From NCBI RefSeq assembly GCF_003086295.3, contig NC_092054.1:59249546-59313545 (forward strand): DNA of 64,000 bases, in the 5' to 3' direction. This stretch comes from Arachis hypogaea (taxonomy: Eukaryota > Streptophyta > Magnoliopsida > Fabales > Fabaceae). Each line of letters begins with the position of its first letter. Position 1 is the first letter of the stretch. This document shows, in pieces, positions 34,446-46,702 of the stretch. The notes beneath the pieces are model-generated. The model was not told where the DNA came from, made no database searches, and saw nothing but the letters and a program-made list of their open reading frames with translations. Position numbers and translations under genes: made by a program.

Positions 34446-35189
34446 GATAACAGTGGACAACAACCTATATACTTCATCAGCAAAGCACTACAAGGGTCCA
34501 AATTGAACTATCAGAAGATAGAAAAATTTGCCTATGCTCTCATAATAACATCTCGACGACTTCATCCATATTTCCAAGCCCACATTATCAGGGTTCGGAC
34601 CAACCAGCCCATAAAAGGCATTCTGCAGAAAACAGATTTAGCAGGAAGAATCTTACAATGGGCAGTCGAGTTTTCTGAATTCGACCTTCAATATGAAGCT
34701 CAGACAGCCATCAAATCGCAATATTTGGCCGACTTCATTGTAGAATTTACAGACACCCCGGAAATCCCTATAGAATGGAATCTTTATGTAGATGGTTCCT
34801 CAAACAAAATTGAAAGTGGCGCAGGCGTGATAATTGAAAGCGACCAGGGAACCCAAATCGAACTTTCCCTCAAATTCGGGTTCCCTGCCTCGAACAACCA
34901 AGCTGAGTATGAGGCACTACTAGCTGGTTTGAAACTGGCTAGGGAGGTTGGAGCTCAAAAACTTATAATCTTCAGTGACTCACAAGTAGTCACCTCACAA
35001 ATAGCAGGCAGTTACCAAGCCAAGGATCCTACCATTAAAAAGTACTTGGACAAAACCAAGGAATAGCTCAGACAACTCGGGGAATATGAGGTCCGCCACA
35101 TATCCCGAGAACAGAATGCTCGAGCTGATGCACTCTCAAAATTAGCCAGTACCAAGCCAGGGGGCAACAATAGAAGCCTCATCCAAAAG
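34446..35189 (+). pseudogene. RNase H and second RNase H domain of element F
   Basis: In frame with RT. The end of the classical RNase H (QQPIYFISKALQG, KIEKFAYALIITSRRLHPYF) is followed by the linker QWAVEFSEFDLQYEA and a second RNase H domain (LYVDGSSNKIESGAGVII, AEYEALLAGLKLA, REQNARADALSKLAS). One in-frame TAG lies at 35064-35066. Two RNase H domains in tandem support the Tat lineage. Confidence 0.8.
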
Positions 35190-36145
35190 ATGCTACAGAA
35201 CCCATCAATCTCGGAAGAAGAAAAGGTCCTAGCCATAACAGGTCTGGATCAAGAATGGATGGCTCCCATAATTAATTACCTCAAAACAGAAACACTCCCT
35301 ACAGATAAGAAGGAGGCAAAGAGATTAAAACGGGAAGCACAAGACTATACCATCATAAATAATACTCTATATAAGAGAGGGATTTCAACACCACTATTAA
35401 AATGTGTGCCGACTTCTAATACAAAAGAAGTTTTAGAAGAAGTACATAGTGGCATCTGTGGCAACTATCTCGGAGCACAGGCACTCACCAAGAAAGTACT
35501 CCGAGCTGGATTTTATTGGCCGACCTTACAAAAAGAAGCAATAGAATTCGTGAAGACATGTACACCATGTCAGAAACATGCCAATTTTCACATCGCCCCG
35601 CCAAAGGAGCTCATCAGCGTAACCTCACCCTGGCCATTCGCAAAACAGAGACTCGATCTTCTTGGACCTTTCCCTCAAGGATCAGGACAAGTCAAATTCC
35701 TCATAGTGGGGGTAGACTATTTCACAAAATGGATCGAGGCAGAACCCCTAGCTAACGCCATTGCTCAAAGAAGTCAAAAATTCTTATATAGAAATATTGT
35801 CACAAGGTTTGGGGTCCCATACTCTATAAACATAGACAATGGCACTCAATTTACAGATACAGGCTTCAGAAAGTTGGTGGCTGATCTAAACATAAAACAC
35901 CAATTCACATCCGTAGAACACCCCCAAGCTAATGGACAAGCGGAAGCTGCTAACAAAGTCATATTAGCCGGGCTAAAACGGAGATTACAGGATGCAAAGG
36001 GAGCATGGGCCGAAGAGCTCCCACAAGTCCTATGGGCATATCGGACAACTCCACACTCCACCACAAAGGAATCACCCTTCCGATTAGCTTACGGAATGGA
36101 GGCAATGATCCCAGTGGAGGTCGAAGAAGGGTCGCCCAAAGTGAT
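35190..36145 (+). pseudogene. Integrase of element F, part 1
   Basis: Zinc-binding N-terminus: EVHSGICGNYLG (Tyr where the second His is expected) and CTPCQKH. Catalytic core: RLDLLGPFPQGSGQVKFL (first Asp), IDNGTQF (second Asp), NGQAEAANKVIL (Glu), then LPQVLWAYRTTPHSTTKESPF. The frame is open to the insertion of solo LTR G at 36146, after the 5-bp target GTGAT. Confidence 0.85.
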
Positions 36146-37690
36146 TGATGATTAGACTTTTGTGTGGTTTAGAATTTCACAAATGAAAGCTCGTTGCAAG
36201 TATAGTTCTTAAACCAAACAATAATCCTTTCATACAAAAATTTGTTTGTCGCAAGTACAAACCCCTAAAATCTATAAACCGAAGTATTTAAACCTCAGGT
36301 CGTTCTCCCTAGGAATTACAATAAAGTGTCTTGTTATTGGTTATGAGGTATTTTGGGGTTTTTGGATAAGAAACATGAAAAGTAAATGGAAATGAAATTC
36401 AAATAACAAAAAGGCCTTGGCAAGGTTTGGTGGTCAAGGATCTATATCCTAATCACTAACCACAACATGAGAATTGGCAAGGATCAACCCCATTAAGTCA
36501 TCTTCTAACTAGTAGTAAAGGAAAGTCAAATGAGCTATGTCAATCCAAGTCCATAAGTCCTAGTTCTCCACCAATTCAATTAGTGAGATCTAGAGTTAAT
36601 GGCTCCCAATTGTCAATCACTTGGACATTAGCAACTCAAGAGTTCCTAAGTTACCTTCCCAAGCCAAGAGCATAAAATTCTACTCTAAAATCCAACTAAG
36701 CATTTTATCAAACACTTAGAAGGCATAAAAGGAAAGCACAATAAAGTTGCAAGGAATGTAAATCTACACTACTCAATCTCAAAGAATTAAGAACAACAAA
36801 TCAAATCAACAAAAAAGGAACATGAATCATAAATTGCATTGATGGAAAATAGAAGAAACAAAAGTGCATCAACATAAAAGTAGAGAATTAGATGAATTAA
36901 ATGCAAAAATAGAAAGAGGAAAGGTAGAAGAAGAAGAATTGCAAAGAGAAAAGTAAATCAAAGCATGAAATTAAACTAGATCTAAGAGTTCCTAATCTAG
37001 ATCTAACATACTCCTAATTCTAGAGAGAAGAGAGAGCTTCTCTCTCTAGAAACTAACTAAAGCATATGAAAACTAAAATAAAACTAAACTAATGACTAGG
37101 TGTCTCATCCCTCTTCAATCCTTGGATCAAATAGCATCAGAAATGAGTTGGATTGGGCTCACAAGGCTTTAGAATTCGCTGGCCACGTATTGCTTTAAGT
37201 GGATCATATGGCAGCAACGATGCGTGCACGTATAGTGCTCGTACGCGTCACCATACGTATAGCAACTATGGCATATATTATATTGTTTCGAAGCCCCGGA
37301 TGTTAGCTTTTCAACGCAACTAGAAACGCATCATTTGGACCTCTGTAGCTCAAGTTATGATCAATTAAGTGCAAAGAGGTCGGCTTGACAGCTTTTGCGA
37401 TTCCTTCATTTCTTCATGAGTTCTCCATTTTTACATGCTTTTCCTTCATTCCCTTGATCCAATCTTTGCCTCCTAAATCTGAAATCACTTAACAAACATA
37501 TCAAGGCATCTAGTGGAATCAAAGGTAAATCAAGATTAAACAATTAAGGACCTAAAAAGCATGTTTTCACTCTTAAGCACAATTAAAGGAGAATTTACAA
37601 AATCATGCTATTTCATTGGATAAATGGGAGAAAGGTTGACAAAACCCTCTAAATTTAACACAAGATAAACCCTAAATGTGGGGTTTATCA
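36146..37690 (-). repeat. Solo LTR G in the integrase of F
   Basis: Minus strand start TGATAAACCCCACATTTAGG at 37690, end CTAATCATCA at 36146; 1545 bases. Perfect 5-bp TSD GTGAT at 36141-36145 and 37691-37695. No internal region or second LTR, hence a solo LTR left by recombination between LTRs. Same family as I (38847-40394): both share the end block with ACTATACTT and CCACACAAAAG. It contains a few degenerate CG-rich words near 37215-37260. Confidence 0.92.
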
Positions 37691-37695
37691 GTGAT

Positions 37696-38012
37696 CCACT
37701 ACAATAAAGAGGCCAACTCCCAACTTCAAAGGGAAGAACTAGACCTACTTCCAAAAATCTGAGAAAAAGCTCGGATCAGGAAAGAGGCATTAAAACGTCG
37801 AATGGCTTCAAGATACAAACAAAAGATAGTGCTGCGAGATTTTATTGAGAACGACCTCATCCTAATCCGAAATGATATCGGAACAACTCGACCTGGAGAA
37901 GGAAAGCTGGCAGCAAACTGGAAAGGACCCTACCGAATCATAGAAGTACTTGGAAAGGGCTACTACAGACTGTCCGAACTCGACGGGCGAGAGCTTCATA
38001 CTGAAAAGATTT
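37696..38012 (+). pseudogene. Integrase of element F, part 2 (C-terminal module)
   Basis: After G the same protein resumes: an insertion of 1550 bases including the TSD predicts exactly the frame seen. One TGA lies at 37760-37762. The conserved core-binding module ENDLILIRND and ANWKGPYRIIEVLGKGYYRL ends in SELDGREL, then element H begins at 38013. The apparent last residues of the ORF to 38026 are translated LTR of H. Confidence 0.8.
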
Positions 38013-38846
38013 TGATGAGCAGATAATTTATACGCTTTTTGGCATTATTTTTAGTATGTTTTCAATAGATTTTAGTTAGTTTTTATTATATTTTTATTAG
38101 TTTTTATTTAAAATTCACTTTTCTGGACTTTACTATGAGTTTGTGTGTTTTTCTGTGATTTTAGGTATTTTCTGGCTGAAATTGAGGGACCTGAGCAAAA
38201 ATCTGATTCAGAGGCTGAAAAAAGACTGCAGATGCTGTTGGATTCTGACCTCCCTGCACTCAAAGTGGGTTTTCTGGAGCTACAGAAGCCCAATTGGTGC
38301 GCTCTCAATTGCGTTGGAAAGTAGACATCCTGGACTTTCCAGAAATATTTAATAGTCCATACTTTGCCCAAGATTTGATGGCCCAAATTGGTGTTCCAAG
38401 TCAGCTTAAGAATTTTGGCGTTTAACGCCAGAACTGGCATAAAAGCTGGAGTTAAACGCCCAAACTGGCACAAAAACTGGCGTTTAACTCCAAGAAAAGT
38501 CTCTACATATGAAAGCTTCAATGCTCAGTCCAATCACACACCAAGTGGGCCCCGGAAGTAGATTTTTTACACTAAACACCCTAGCTTACTCATTTTCTGT
38601 AACCCTAGGTCACTAGTTTACTATAAAAACTACTTTTAGTAATTCATCTTGTACCTTATGACACTTTACACATTTCATATTGTATTCTCTATGGCAGGGG
38701 TCTCTAAACCCCATGGTTGGGGGTGAGGAGCTTTGCTGTGTTTCGATGAATTAATGCAATTACTACTGTTTTCCATTCTATCATGCATGCTTCTATTCTA
38801 AGATATTCATTCGCACTTCAACCTCATGAATGTGATGATCCGTGAC

Positions 38847-40394
38847 TGATAAACCCATATTTTATGATATATTTTGTGCTTAATCTGAGTGATTTATTCA
38901 ATCATTCACCCACTTATTCATATTAATTGCATGGTTTTACTTTCCCTTCCTTATTATATGATGTATGTGAAAAACATGTTTCCTATGCTTTAAAATTAAT
39001 TATTTTAATTACCTTTATTTCCATTCGATGCCGTGATTAGTGTGTTGAGTAGTTTCAGATCTTCTAAGGTAGGAATGACTTAAAGGATGGAAAGAAAACA
39101 TACAAAAATGGAAGGAAAGCATAAAACGGAGTTTGTGAAGAAACTGGCATCCACGCGATCGCATGGGAGACGCGGACGCATGCCAAGCGCGAAGAAGCAG
39201 CGACGCGGCCGCATGACTGACGCGACCGCGCGCCTTAAGCAGAACACATATGACGCGGTCGCATGACTGACGCGACCGCGTGACAAGGAAAACTCCGAAT
39301 GACGCGACCGCGTGACCCACGCGGACGCGTGACAGAGGCCACGCACCAGAAATTGCAGAAAACACTCCCAGCGAATTCTGAAGCCCTTTTTGGCCCAAAT
39401 CCAAGTCCAGAAGGCATAGACCAGAGGTTATGAAGTGGGAGAATGCATCCATTCAAAGAGAGTCACCACTTTAGTTTAGTTTTCATGATTTTGATTTAGT
39501 TTAGAGAGAGGTTCTCTCCTCTCTCTTCTCTCTTAGGATTAGGATTTAGGATTTCTCTTTGTTTTAGGAGTGACTCTCGATCCCAGGTTCAATGTTCTTT
39601 TACTTTATATTTATCTCTTACTTTTAGATACTTTAATGCTTATATTAGTTATGTTGCCTATTTGGCCTATGCTACATTCATGTTACAGATTACTCTTTTG
39701 AATTAATGTTATTTGAGGTATTTCAGTTTAATATTGCTTTCTCTTATTTACATTATCGTTATTCCCAACTGAAGACATTTTTATTCCAGTAGATTTACTT
39801 TTCTCCTTTTGGTCTTGGTTAAGAAATCAATAACTCAGGAGTTATCAAACTCAAACATGAATGATAATTGTTATCTTGTTAATTAAATGAACTTCAATAA
39901 TCCCAATCTTTTCTTAGGAAATAAATAGGATTCGAAGATCAAACCAATTAATCCCTTGACCTTCCTTTATCTTAGTAAAGGTTAACAAAGTGGAATTAAG
40001 ATTCAATTCTCATCATCATTGATAAGGATAGCTAGGATAGGACCTCTAATTTCTCATATCTTGCCAAAAATTTATTTACAGTCATTTATTTATTTTACTT
40101 GCCATTTAAATTTACTTGTTCTTCATTTACTTTGTTTTCTAATTAAACTATTCACTCCTCATTCTCTAAACCCCAATTTACAATCTCCATAACCAATAAT
40201 AAGAACATACTTCCCTGCAGTTCCTTGAGAAGACAACCCGAGGTTTGAATACTTCGGTTATCAATTTATTTAGGGGTTTGTTACTTGTGACAACCAAAAC
40301 GTTTGTATGAAAGGACTTTTGTTGGTTTAGAAACTATACTTTCAACGAGGATTTATCCGCAAATTTCTAGACCACACAAAAGTTTCTCTCATCA
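38847..40394 (+). repeat. Solo LTR I in the 5' LTR of H
   Basis: Starts TGATAAACCCATATTTTATG and ends CTCTCATCA; 1548 bases, perfect TSD GTGAC at 38842-38846 and 40395-40399. Same family as G, opposite orientation relative to the plus strand. It carries a palindrome cluster (39150-39345) and the GGATTAACT-type module of this family group at about 39840-40040. Open frames over 39015-39456 are palindrome artefacts. Confidence 0.92.
39150..39345. repeat. Cluster of ACGCGACCGCGT words (solo LTR I)
   Basis: About eight words such as GACGCGGTCGCATGAC, GACGCGACCGCGTGAC and CACGCGGACGCGTGAC. This is a different word from those of J/H (GGCGTTTAACGCC) and D/E (GTGCGTACGCAC). Confidence 0.8.
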
Positions 40395-41108
40395 GTGACA
40401 CTCATCATCATTCTCACCTATGAACACGTGCCTGACAACCACCTCCGTTCTATCTTAGATTGAATGAATATCTCTTAGCCTCATGATTCAGATCAGAGTC
40501 TTCGTGGTATAAGCTAGAATTATTGGCGGCCATTCCTGAGATCCGGAACGTCTAAACCTTGTCTGTGGTATTCGGAGTAGGATATGGGAAGGGATGATTG
40601 TGACGAGCTTCAAACTCGCGAGTGTTGGGCGTAGTGACAGACGCAAAAGGATCAATGGATCCTATTCCGACATGATCGAGAACCGACAGATGATTAGCCG
40701 TGCGGTGACAGCGCATTTGGAACATTTTCACTGAGAGGACGGGAAGTAGCCATTGACAACAGTGATGCCCAACATAAAGCTTGCCATGGAAGGAGCCTTG
40801 CGTGCATGAAGAAGAAGACAGTAGGAAAGCAGAGATTCAGAAGACAAAGCATCTCCAAAACCTCAACATGTTCTTCATTACTGCATAACAAGTATTTATT
40901 TCATGTTCTTTTACTTTTTACAATTAAATCTGAGAATTATTGATATCCTGACTAAGAGTTACAAGATAACCATAGCTTGCTTCAAGCCGACAATCTCCGT
41001 GGGATCGACCCTTACTCACGTAAGGTATTACTTGGACGACCCAGTGCACTTGCTGGTTAGTTGTGCGGAATTGCAAAAGTGTGATTGTGATTTTGTGCAC
41101 CAAGTTTT

Positions 41109-41125
41109 TGGCGCCGTTGCCGGAG
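41109..41125 (+). promoter_or_regulatory. PBS of element H (tRNA-Asp type)
   Basis: TGGCGCCGTTGCCGGAG, one mismatch to the tRNA-Asp complement, nine bases after the LTR end. The following ATTGTTCGAGTTTGG is shared with element J. Confidence 0.8.
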
Positions 41126-41991
41126 ATTGTTCGAGTTTGGACAACTGACGGTTTATTTTGTTGCTTAGATTAGGAATAATTTATTTTGGTTTAGAGTCTT
41201 TTATTTGAGTTTAGTTTTATATTTTAAGATTGGTGTCAATTGCATGCTGTTATTTTCTTTCAGTTTTTTTGAATTTGCATATTCTTAGTTCTTTCTTGAT
41301 CTTTAAAAATTCTAAGTTTGGTGTCTTCTTTGTGTTTTCCTTTATATTTTCGAAAATTTGTATTTGATTTTCTAAAAATTTTAAGTTTGGTGTCCCTTGT
41401 GTTTTTATTTACTTAAAAATTTTTCAAAAAAAAAGTGTTCTTGGTGTTCATCTTGACATTCAAAGTTTTCTTGTTTGTTCTCTTTGTTTTGATCTAAAAT
41501 TTCTAGGTTTAGTGTCATTTTGTTATTTTTCTCTTTCATCATTAAAATTCAAAAATCAAAAAATATCTTTTCCTTATTTTACTCATAAATTTCGAAATTT
41601 TGCATTAAATTAGTCAAAGATTTTCAAAATCATGTCTTTTTTTTAGTCAAGTCAAAATTATAATTTCAAAAATTGATCTTTTCAAATCTTTTTAATTTCT
41701 TCAATCATATCTTTTCAATCATATCTCTTTTTTTTTTAATTGCAATCATATCTTCTTAATCATATCTTCTTCAAAATAATTTTCAATCATATATTTTTGA
41801 TTGCTCTTTCCAAAATCTTTTTAAGCAATTAATTAATTTAGTTTTCAATTTGCTTTTATTTTCTTCTAATTTTCGAAAGTTCTATCTTATTTTTTATTTA
41901 TTTTGTTTTATTTCATTCGGTTAATTTTAATTAAAATAAAATAAAAAAATATAATTTATTTGCAATTCATATCAATTTTCTTTTCTCTATC
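41126..41991 (+). other. Non-coding leader of element H
   Basis: AT-rich, with repeated words like AAGTTTGGTGTC at about 41329 and 41386 and weaker copies near 41230 and 41508. The same word directly precedes the 3' LTR (49295-49306). No gene. Confidence 0.6.
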
Positions 41992-43231
41992 ATGGACATA
42001 AGTGGAAATGAACAGTCCAGAAGGACTCTGGGATCATATGCCAACCCCATTACAGCTGCATATGGGAGTAGCATCTGTATACCTCCCATCAAAGCAAGCA
42101 GTTTTGAGCTAAATCCTCAGCTCATTATCATGGTGCTGCAAAATTGACAGTATTTCGGTCTTCCACAGGAAGAACCTACTGAGTTTCTGGCACAGTTCTT
42201 ACAAATTGCTGACACAGTACGTGATAAAGAAGTGGATCAGGATGTCTACAGATTATTACTGTTTCCATTTGCTGTAAAAGATCAAGCTAAGAGGTGGTTA
42301 AATAACCAACCCACAACAAGCATAAAAACATGGAGACAGTTATCAGACAAATTCCTGAATCAATTTTACCCCCCAAAAAGGATGACACAGCTAAAGCTGG
42401 ACATCCAAGGCTTTAAACAAGAGGATCATGAATTCCTTTATAATGCCTGGGAGAGGTATAGAGGGATGCTAAGGAAATGCCCCTCTGAAATATTTTCTGA
42501 GTGGGTACAGTTAGACATCTTCTACTATGGGCTTATAGAAAGAGCTCAAATGTCTCTAGACCACTCAGCTGGTGGATCTATACACATGAGAAAGACAATT
42601 GAAGAGGCTCAAGAACTCATAGATACAGTTGCTAGAAATCAACATCTGTACTCAAGCAATGAGCCCTCCAAAGAAAAAGAAGCTATGGTAGCAACTACTG
42701 ATCATAATCCTCAAGAACAGGTTGTTGAACTAAATCAGCAATTACTTCTAATGACAAAACAATTAGCAGAATTCAAGGAGATGCTCCAAGACACTAAAAA
42801 TGCTAACAAGAATATAGAAGCACAATTAAATCAGACAAGACAGCAGCTATCTAATCAGATAACAGAAGAATGCCAAGCTGTTCAACTAAGGAGCGGAAAG
42901 ACATTGAATAATTCAGTTCAAAGTAGCAAAAAGTCAAGAAAGGAACAAATGACAGAGGATGATCAAACCACTGCCCAAAATCCCTCTGAGGACAGCAAGA
43001 GCCCAAAGAGGAATAATTCTGGCGTTCAAACGCCAGAAAAGGGAGAAAAGTTGGCGTTATACGCCCATTCCTTGCCCAGTTCTGGCGTTCAAACGCCAGA
43101 AAAGGGAGAAAAGCTGGCGTTAAACGCCCATCCTGCACCCAATCTTGGCGTTCAAATGCCAATGAGGGATCAGACACCTGCAAGTGCTAATAGTAACCCT
43201 TCTAAGAAGGCTTCTCCAACCACTTCTGTAG
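41992..43231 (+). pseudogene. gag: Gag of element H (in-frame stop, frameshift at end)
   Basis: ATG at 41992; TGA at 42145-42147 (codon 52) interrupts; the rest is open to 43269. The gag domain resembles that of J: VYRLLLFPFAVKD, FLNQFYPPKRM, LYNAWERYRGML and LDHSAGGSIHM. The C-terminal part is a Gln-rich coiled coil and then a stretch encoded by GGCGTTCAAACGCC palindromes (43020-43155), translated as repeated GVQTPEKGEKLAL. The pol frame leaves this one near 43230, so the last residues before 43269 are out of frame relative to relatives. Confidence 0.8.
43018..43160. repeat. GGCGTT palindrome words inside gag of H
   Basis: Three units of about 63 bases, each with CTGGCGTTCAAACGCCAG and TGGCGTTAAACGCCCAT or variants. 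The same words fill the LTR and the 3' region of this element. Confidence 0.85.
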
Positions 43232-43701
43232 GGAATAAACCGCTTTGTAGACTATCTCAGGACTCTTGATATAAAGATCCCGTTTGCAGAGGCATTCGAG
43301 CAAATACCCTCTTATGCTAAGTTCATGAAAGAGATCTTAAGTCATAAGAAGGATTGGAGAGAAACTGAAAAAGTGTTTCTCACTGAAGAATGCAGTACAG
43401 TCATTCTGAAAAGCTTACCAAAAAAGCTTCAAGATCCAGGAAGCTTTATGATACCATGCACATTAGAGGGTGCTTGTACTAAGACAGCTCTATGTGACCT
43501 TGGAGCAAGTATCAACCTAATATCTGCATCTACTATCAGAAAGCTTGGGTTGAATGAAGAAGTCAAACCAACCCGGATATGTCTTCAACTTGTTGATGGC
43601 TCCATTAAATATCCATCAGGCATAATTGAGGACATGATTGTCAAGGTTGGGCCATTTGCCTTTCCCACTGACTTTGTAGTGCTGGAAATGGAGGAGCACA
43701 A
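43232..43701 (+). pseudogene. Aspartic protease of element H (linker to RT deleted)
   Basis: In the frame after gag: IPFAEAFEQIPSYAKFMKEI, then PGSFMIPCTLEG and CDLGASINLISAS, the Athila-type active site (Asp-Leu-Gly). It continues through PSGIIEDMIVKVGPFAFP to VVLEMEEHK at about 43700, where the text jumps directly to the RT start. Relatives have several hundred more residues here, so an internal deletion has joined protease and RT. Confidence 0.75.
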
Positions 43702-45183
43702 GAGGCTGGAATTATTTATCCTATTTCTGATAGCCCCTGGGTGAGCCCTGTCCAAGTTGTCCCCAAGAAGGGAGGCATGACAGTAGTTCATAATGAAAAG
43801 AATGAACTGGTTCTCACAAGAACAGTTACAGGGTGGCGTATGTGTATTGACTACAGAAGGCTCAATACAGCCACCAGAAAGGATCATTTTCCTTTACCAT
43901 TCATAGACCAGATGCTAGAGAGACTAGCAGGCCATGAATACTACTGCTTTTTGGATGGCTATTCAGGCTACAACCAAATTGCAGTGGATCCTCAAGACCA
44001 AGAGAAAACAGCATTCACATGTCCATCTGGAGTATTTGCTTACAGAAGAATGCCTTTTGGTCTGTGCAATGCACCTGCAACCTTTCAGAGGTGTATGCTC
44101 TCTATCTTCTCTGATATGGTAGAGAAGTTCCTGAAAGTATTTAGGGATGACTTCTCAGTATTTGGAGACTCATTCAACTCCTGTCTTGATCATCTAGCAC
44201 TTGTCTTGAAAAGGTGCCAAGAGACTAACCTGGTTTTAGACTGGGAAAAATGTCACTTTACGGTGACCGAAGGAATTGTCCTTGGGCACAAAATTTCAAG
44301 CAAGGGAATAGAGGTGGATCAAGCCAAGGTAGAGGTGATTGAAAAATTACCACCACCTGCCAATGTTAAGGCAATCAGAAGCTTTCTGGGGCATGCAGGA
44401 TTCTATAGGAGGTTCATAAAGGATTTTTCAAAAATTGCAAAATCTCTAAGCAACCTGTTAGCTGCTGACATGCCATTTGTGTTTGACACAGAGTGTCTAC
44501 AAGCGTTTGAAACCCTGAAAGCTAAGTTGGTCACAGCACCAGTCATCTCTGCACCAGACTGGACATTACCATTCGAACTAATGTGTGATGCCAGTGACCA
44601 TGCCATTGGTGCAGTGTTGGGACAAAGGCATAACAAGCTTCTGCACGTCATTTACTATGCCAGTTGTGTTCTAAATGACGCACAAAAGAATTACACAACC
44701 ACAGAAAAAGAGCTACTAGTAGTGGTTTATGCCATTGACAAGTTTAGATCCTATTTAGTAGGATCAAAAGTAATTGTGTACACTGACCATGCTGCTCTTA
44801 AATATCTACTCACAAAGCAGGATTCAAAACCCAGGCTCATAAGATGGGTGTTGCTTCTGCAAGAGTTTGATATAGAAATAAGAGATAGAAAAGGGACAGA
44901 GAACCAGGTAGCTGATCACCTGTCCCGGATAGAACCAGTAGCTGGGGCGTCCCTCCCTTCTACTGAGATCTCTGAGACCTTTTCAGATGAGCAACTCTTT
45001 GCCATTCAGGAAGCACCATGGTTTGCAGACATTGCAAATTATAAAGCTGTGAGGTTCATACCCCAGGAGTACAGCAGGGTGCAAAAGAAAAAACTAATTT
45101 CTGATGCAAAGTACTACTTGTGGGATGAGCCATATCTCTTTATGAGATGTGCAGACAGAATGATCCGCAGATGCATTCCTTGA
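43702..45183 (+). pseudogene. Reverse transcriptase and RNase H of element H
   Basis: Open from 43702 to TGA 45181-45183. [64 protein letters not shown] and the catalytic block [10 protein letters not shown] (Arg where Met is usual before Asp-Asp), then [15 protein letters not shown]. RNase [51 protein letters not shown] and [17 protein letters not shown]. This is the longest open pol segment in the window, but it lacks its start because of the protease-RT deletion. Confidence 0.85.
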
Positions 45184-46295
45184 GAGGAGGCACAGAAGAT
45201 CCTATGGCATTGCCATGGATCACAATATGGAGGACATTTCGGAAGTGAGCGCACAGCCACTAAAGTCCTCCAATGTGGCTTCTACTGGCCTACTCTCTAT
45301 AGAGATGCCCGAGAGTTTGTGCGTAACTGTAACAGTTGCCAAAGAGCTGGCAACTTACCTCATGGTTACGCCATGCCTCAACAAAGGATCTTAGAGATTG
45401 AATTGTTTGATGTATGGGGTATTGACTTCATGGGTCCTTTCCCACCATCATACTCAAACACTTACATTCTGGTGGCAGTAGACTACATATCTAAATGGGT
45501 GGAGGCAATTGCCACACCCACTAATGATACCAAGACTGTGCTGAAGTTTCTTCAGAAATATATTTTCAGCAGATTTGGTGTTTCCAGAGTACTAATCAGT
45601 GATGGGGCACCCATTTCTGCAATAAACAGCTTTACTCTGCTATGGTCCGATATGAAATTAGCCACAAAGTAGCAACTCCATATCATCCACAGACAAATGG
45701 GCAGGCTGAAGTCTCTAATAAAGAGCTAAAAAGAATCCTGGAATGGACTGTAATTGCCCGTAGAAAGGATTGGGCAAAGAGCTTGGATGATGCTCTGTGG
45801 GCATACAGAACAGCATTCAAGACTCCTATAGGAACCTCTCCATACCAGCTTGTGTATGGCAAGGCCTGTCATCTGCCTGTGGAACTGGAACATAAAGCCT
45901 AATGGGCAACTAGATTCCTAAACCTGGATGCTAAGTTAGCTGGTGAGAAAAGATTGCTCCAGCTAAATGAGCTAGAGGAGTTCAGACTCAATGCTTTTGA
46001 AAATACAAAAATTTATAAGGAAAAAGCAAAAAAGTGGCATGACAAGAAATTGTCATCCAGAGTCTTTGAGCCAGGACAAAAAGTTCTGCTTTTCAACTCT
46101 AGGCTCAGATTATTCTCCCGGAAATTAAAATCCCGGTGGAGGGGACCATATGTGATTACAAGAGTGTCACCATATGAATATGTTGAGCTTCAAGATATTG
46201 ATTCTGACAAAAAGTTCATTGTTAATGGACAAAGAATCAAACATTATCTTGAAAGCAATTTTGAGCAAGAATGCTCAGAACTAAGGCTTGAATGA
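45184..46295 (+). pseudogene. Integrase of element H (broken)
   Basis: Continues in frame after the TGA at 45181. Zinc-binding part: [13 protein letters not shown] and CNSCQRAGN. Catalytic core: [14 protein letters not shown] (first Asp), LISDG (second Asp) at about 45598. There a one-base loss near 45607 shifts the frame; [15 protein letters not shown] (Glu) is read in the next frame. TAA at 45900-45902 sits where relatives have Tyr. The C-terminal module follows: PGQKVLLFNSRLRLF and RWRGPYVITRV, natural stop 46293-46295. Confidence 0.8.
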
Positions 46296-46499
46296 AGCTC
46301 AGTAAAGGTCCAGCTAAAGACAATAAAGAAGCGCTTGCTGGGAGGCAACCCAGCCATTAGCAGGTTATTTGTTTTAAATAATACTTGTAGAAATTTGATA
46401 TACATTTTCTTCAAAGGTTAATCATCAAAATTGAAGGAATTCACAGAGTTACAGAAGGATTCAGTGCAAAAAGCAGAGAAAAGGAGCTTGCTGACAAGA

Positions 46500-46702
46500 A
46501 AACGCCAATAAAGGGCATTTTGGGCGTTAAACGCCAGAATGGGTACCATTCTGGGCGTTTAATGCCAGTAAAGGTACCATTTTGGGCGTTCAGCAAAACG
46601 CCCAATGATAAAGGGGTTTCTGGCGTTTAACGCCAGCCAGGGTACCTGGCTGGGCGTTAAACGCCCATAATGGCCAACAATTGGGCGTTAAATGCCAGAA
46701 AG
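46500..46702. repeat. GGCGTTTAACGCC palindrome cluster (3' region of H)
   Basis: About seven words such as GGGCGTTAAACGCCAG and TGGCGTTTAACGCCAG, spaced about 25-35 bases apart, like 1639-1845 in element J. Confidence 0.85.

Larger units (their letters stand above)
38013..41099 (+). repeat. 5' LTR of element H, split by solo LTR I
   Basis: Starts TGATGAGCAGATAATTTA and ends TTTTGTGCA. The LTR proper is 38013-38846 plus 40400-41099, with I and one TSD copy between. GGCGTT words lie at 38415-38485. The part right of I is nearly identical to the 3' LTR, while the left part differs at about 48 of 835 bases by hand count. Confidence 0.85.

Noticed and set aside
39015..39456. Three overlapping Arg/Ser-rich minus-strand ORFs
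   Set aside because: Artefacts of the ACGCGACCGCGT palindrome cluster in solo LTR I.
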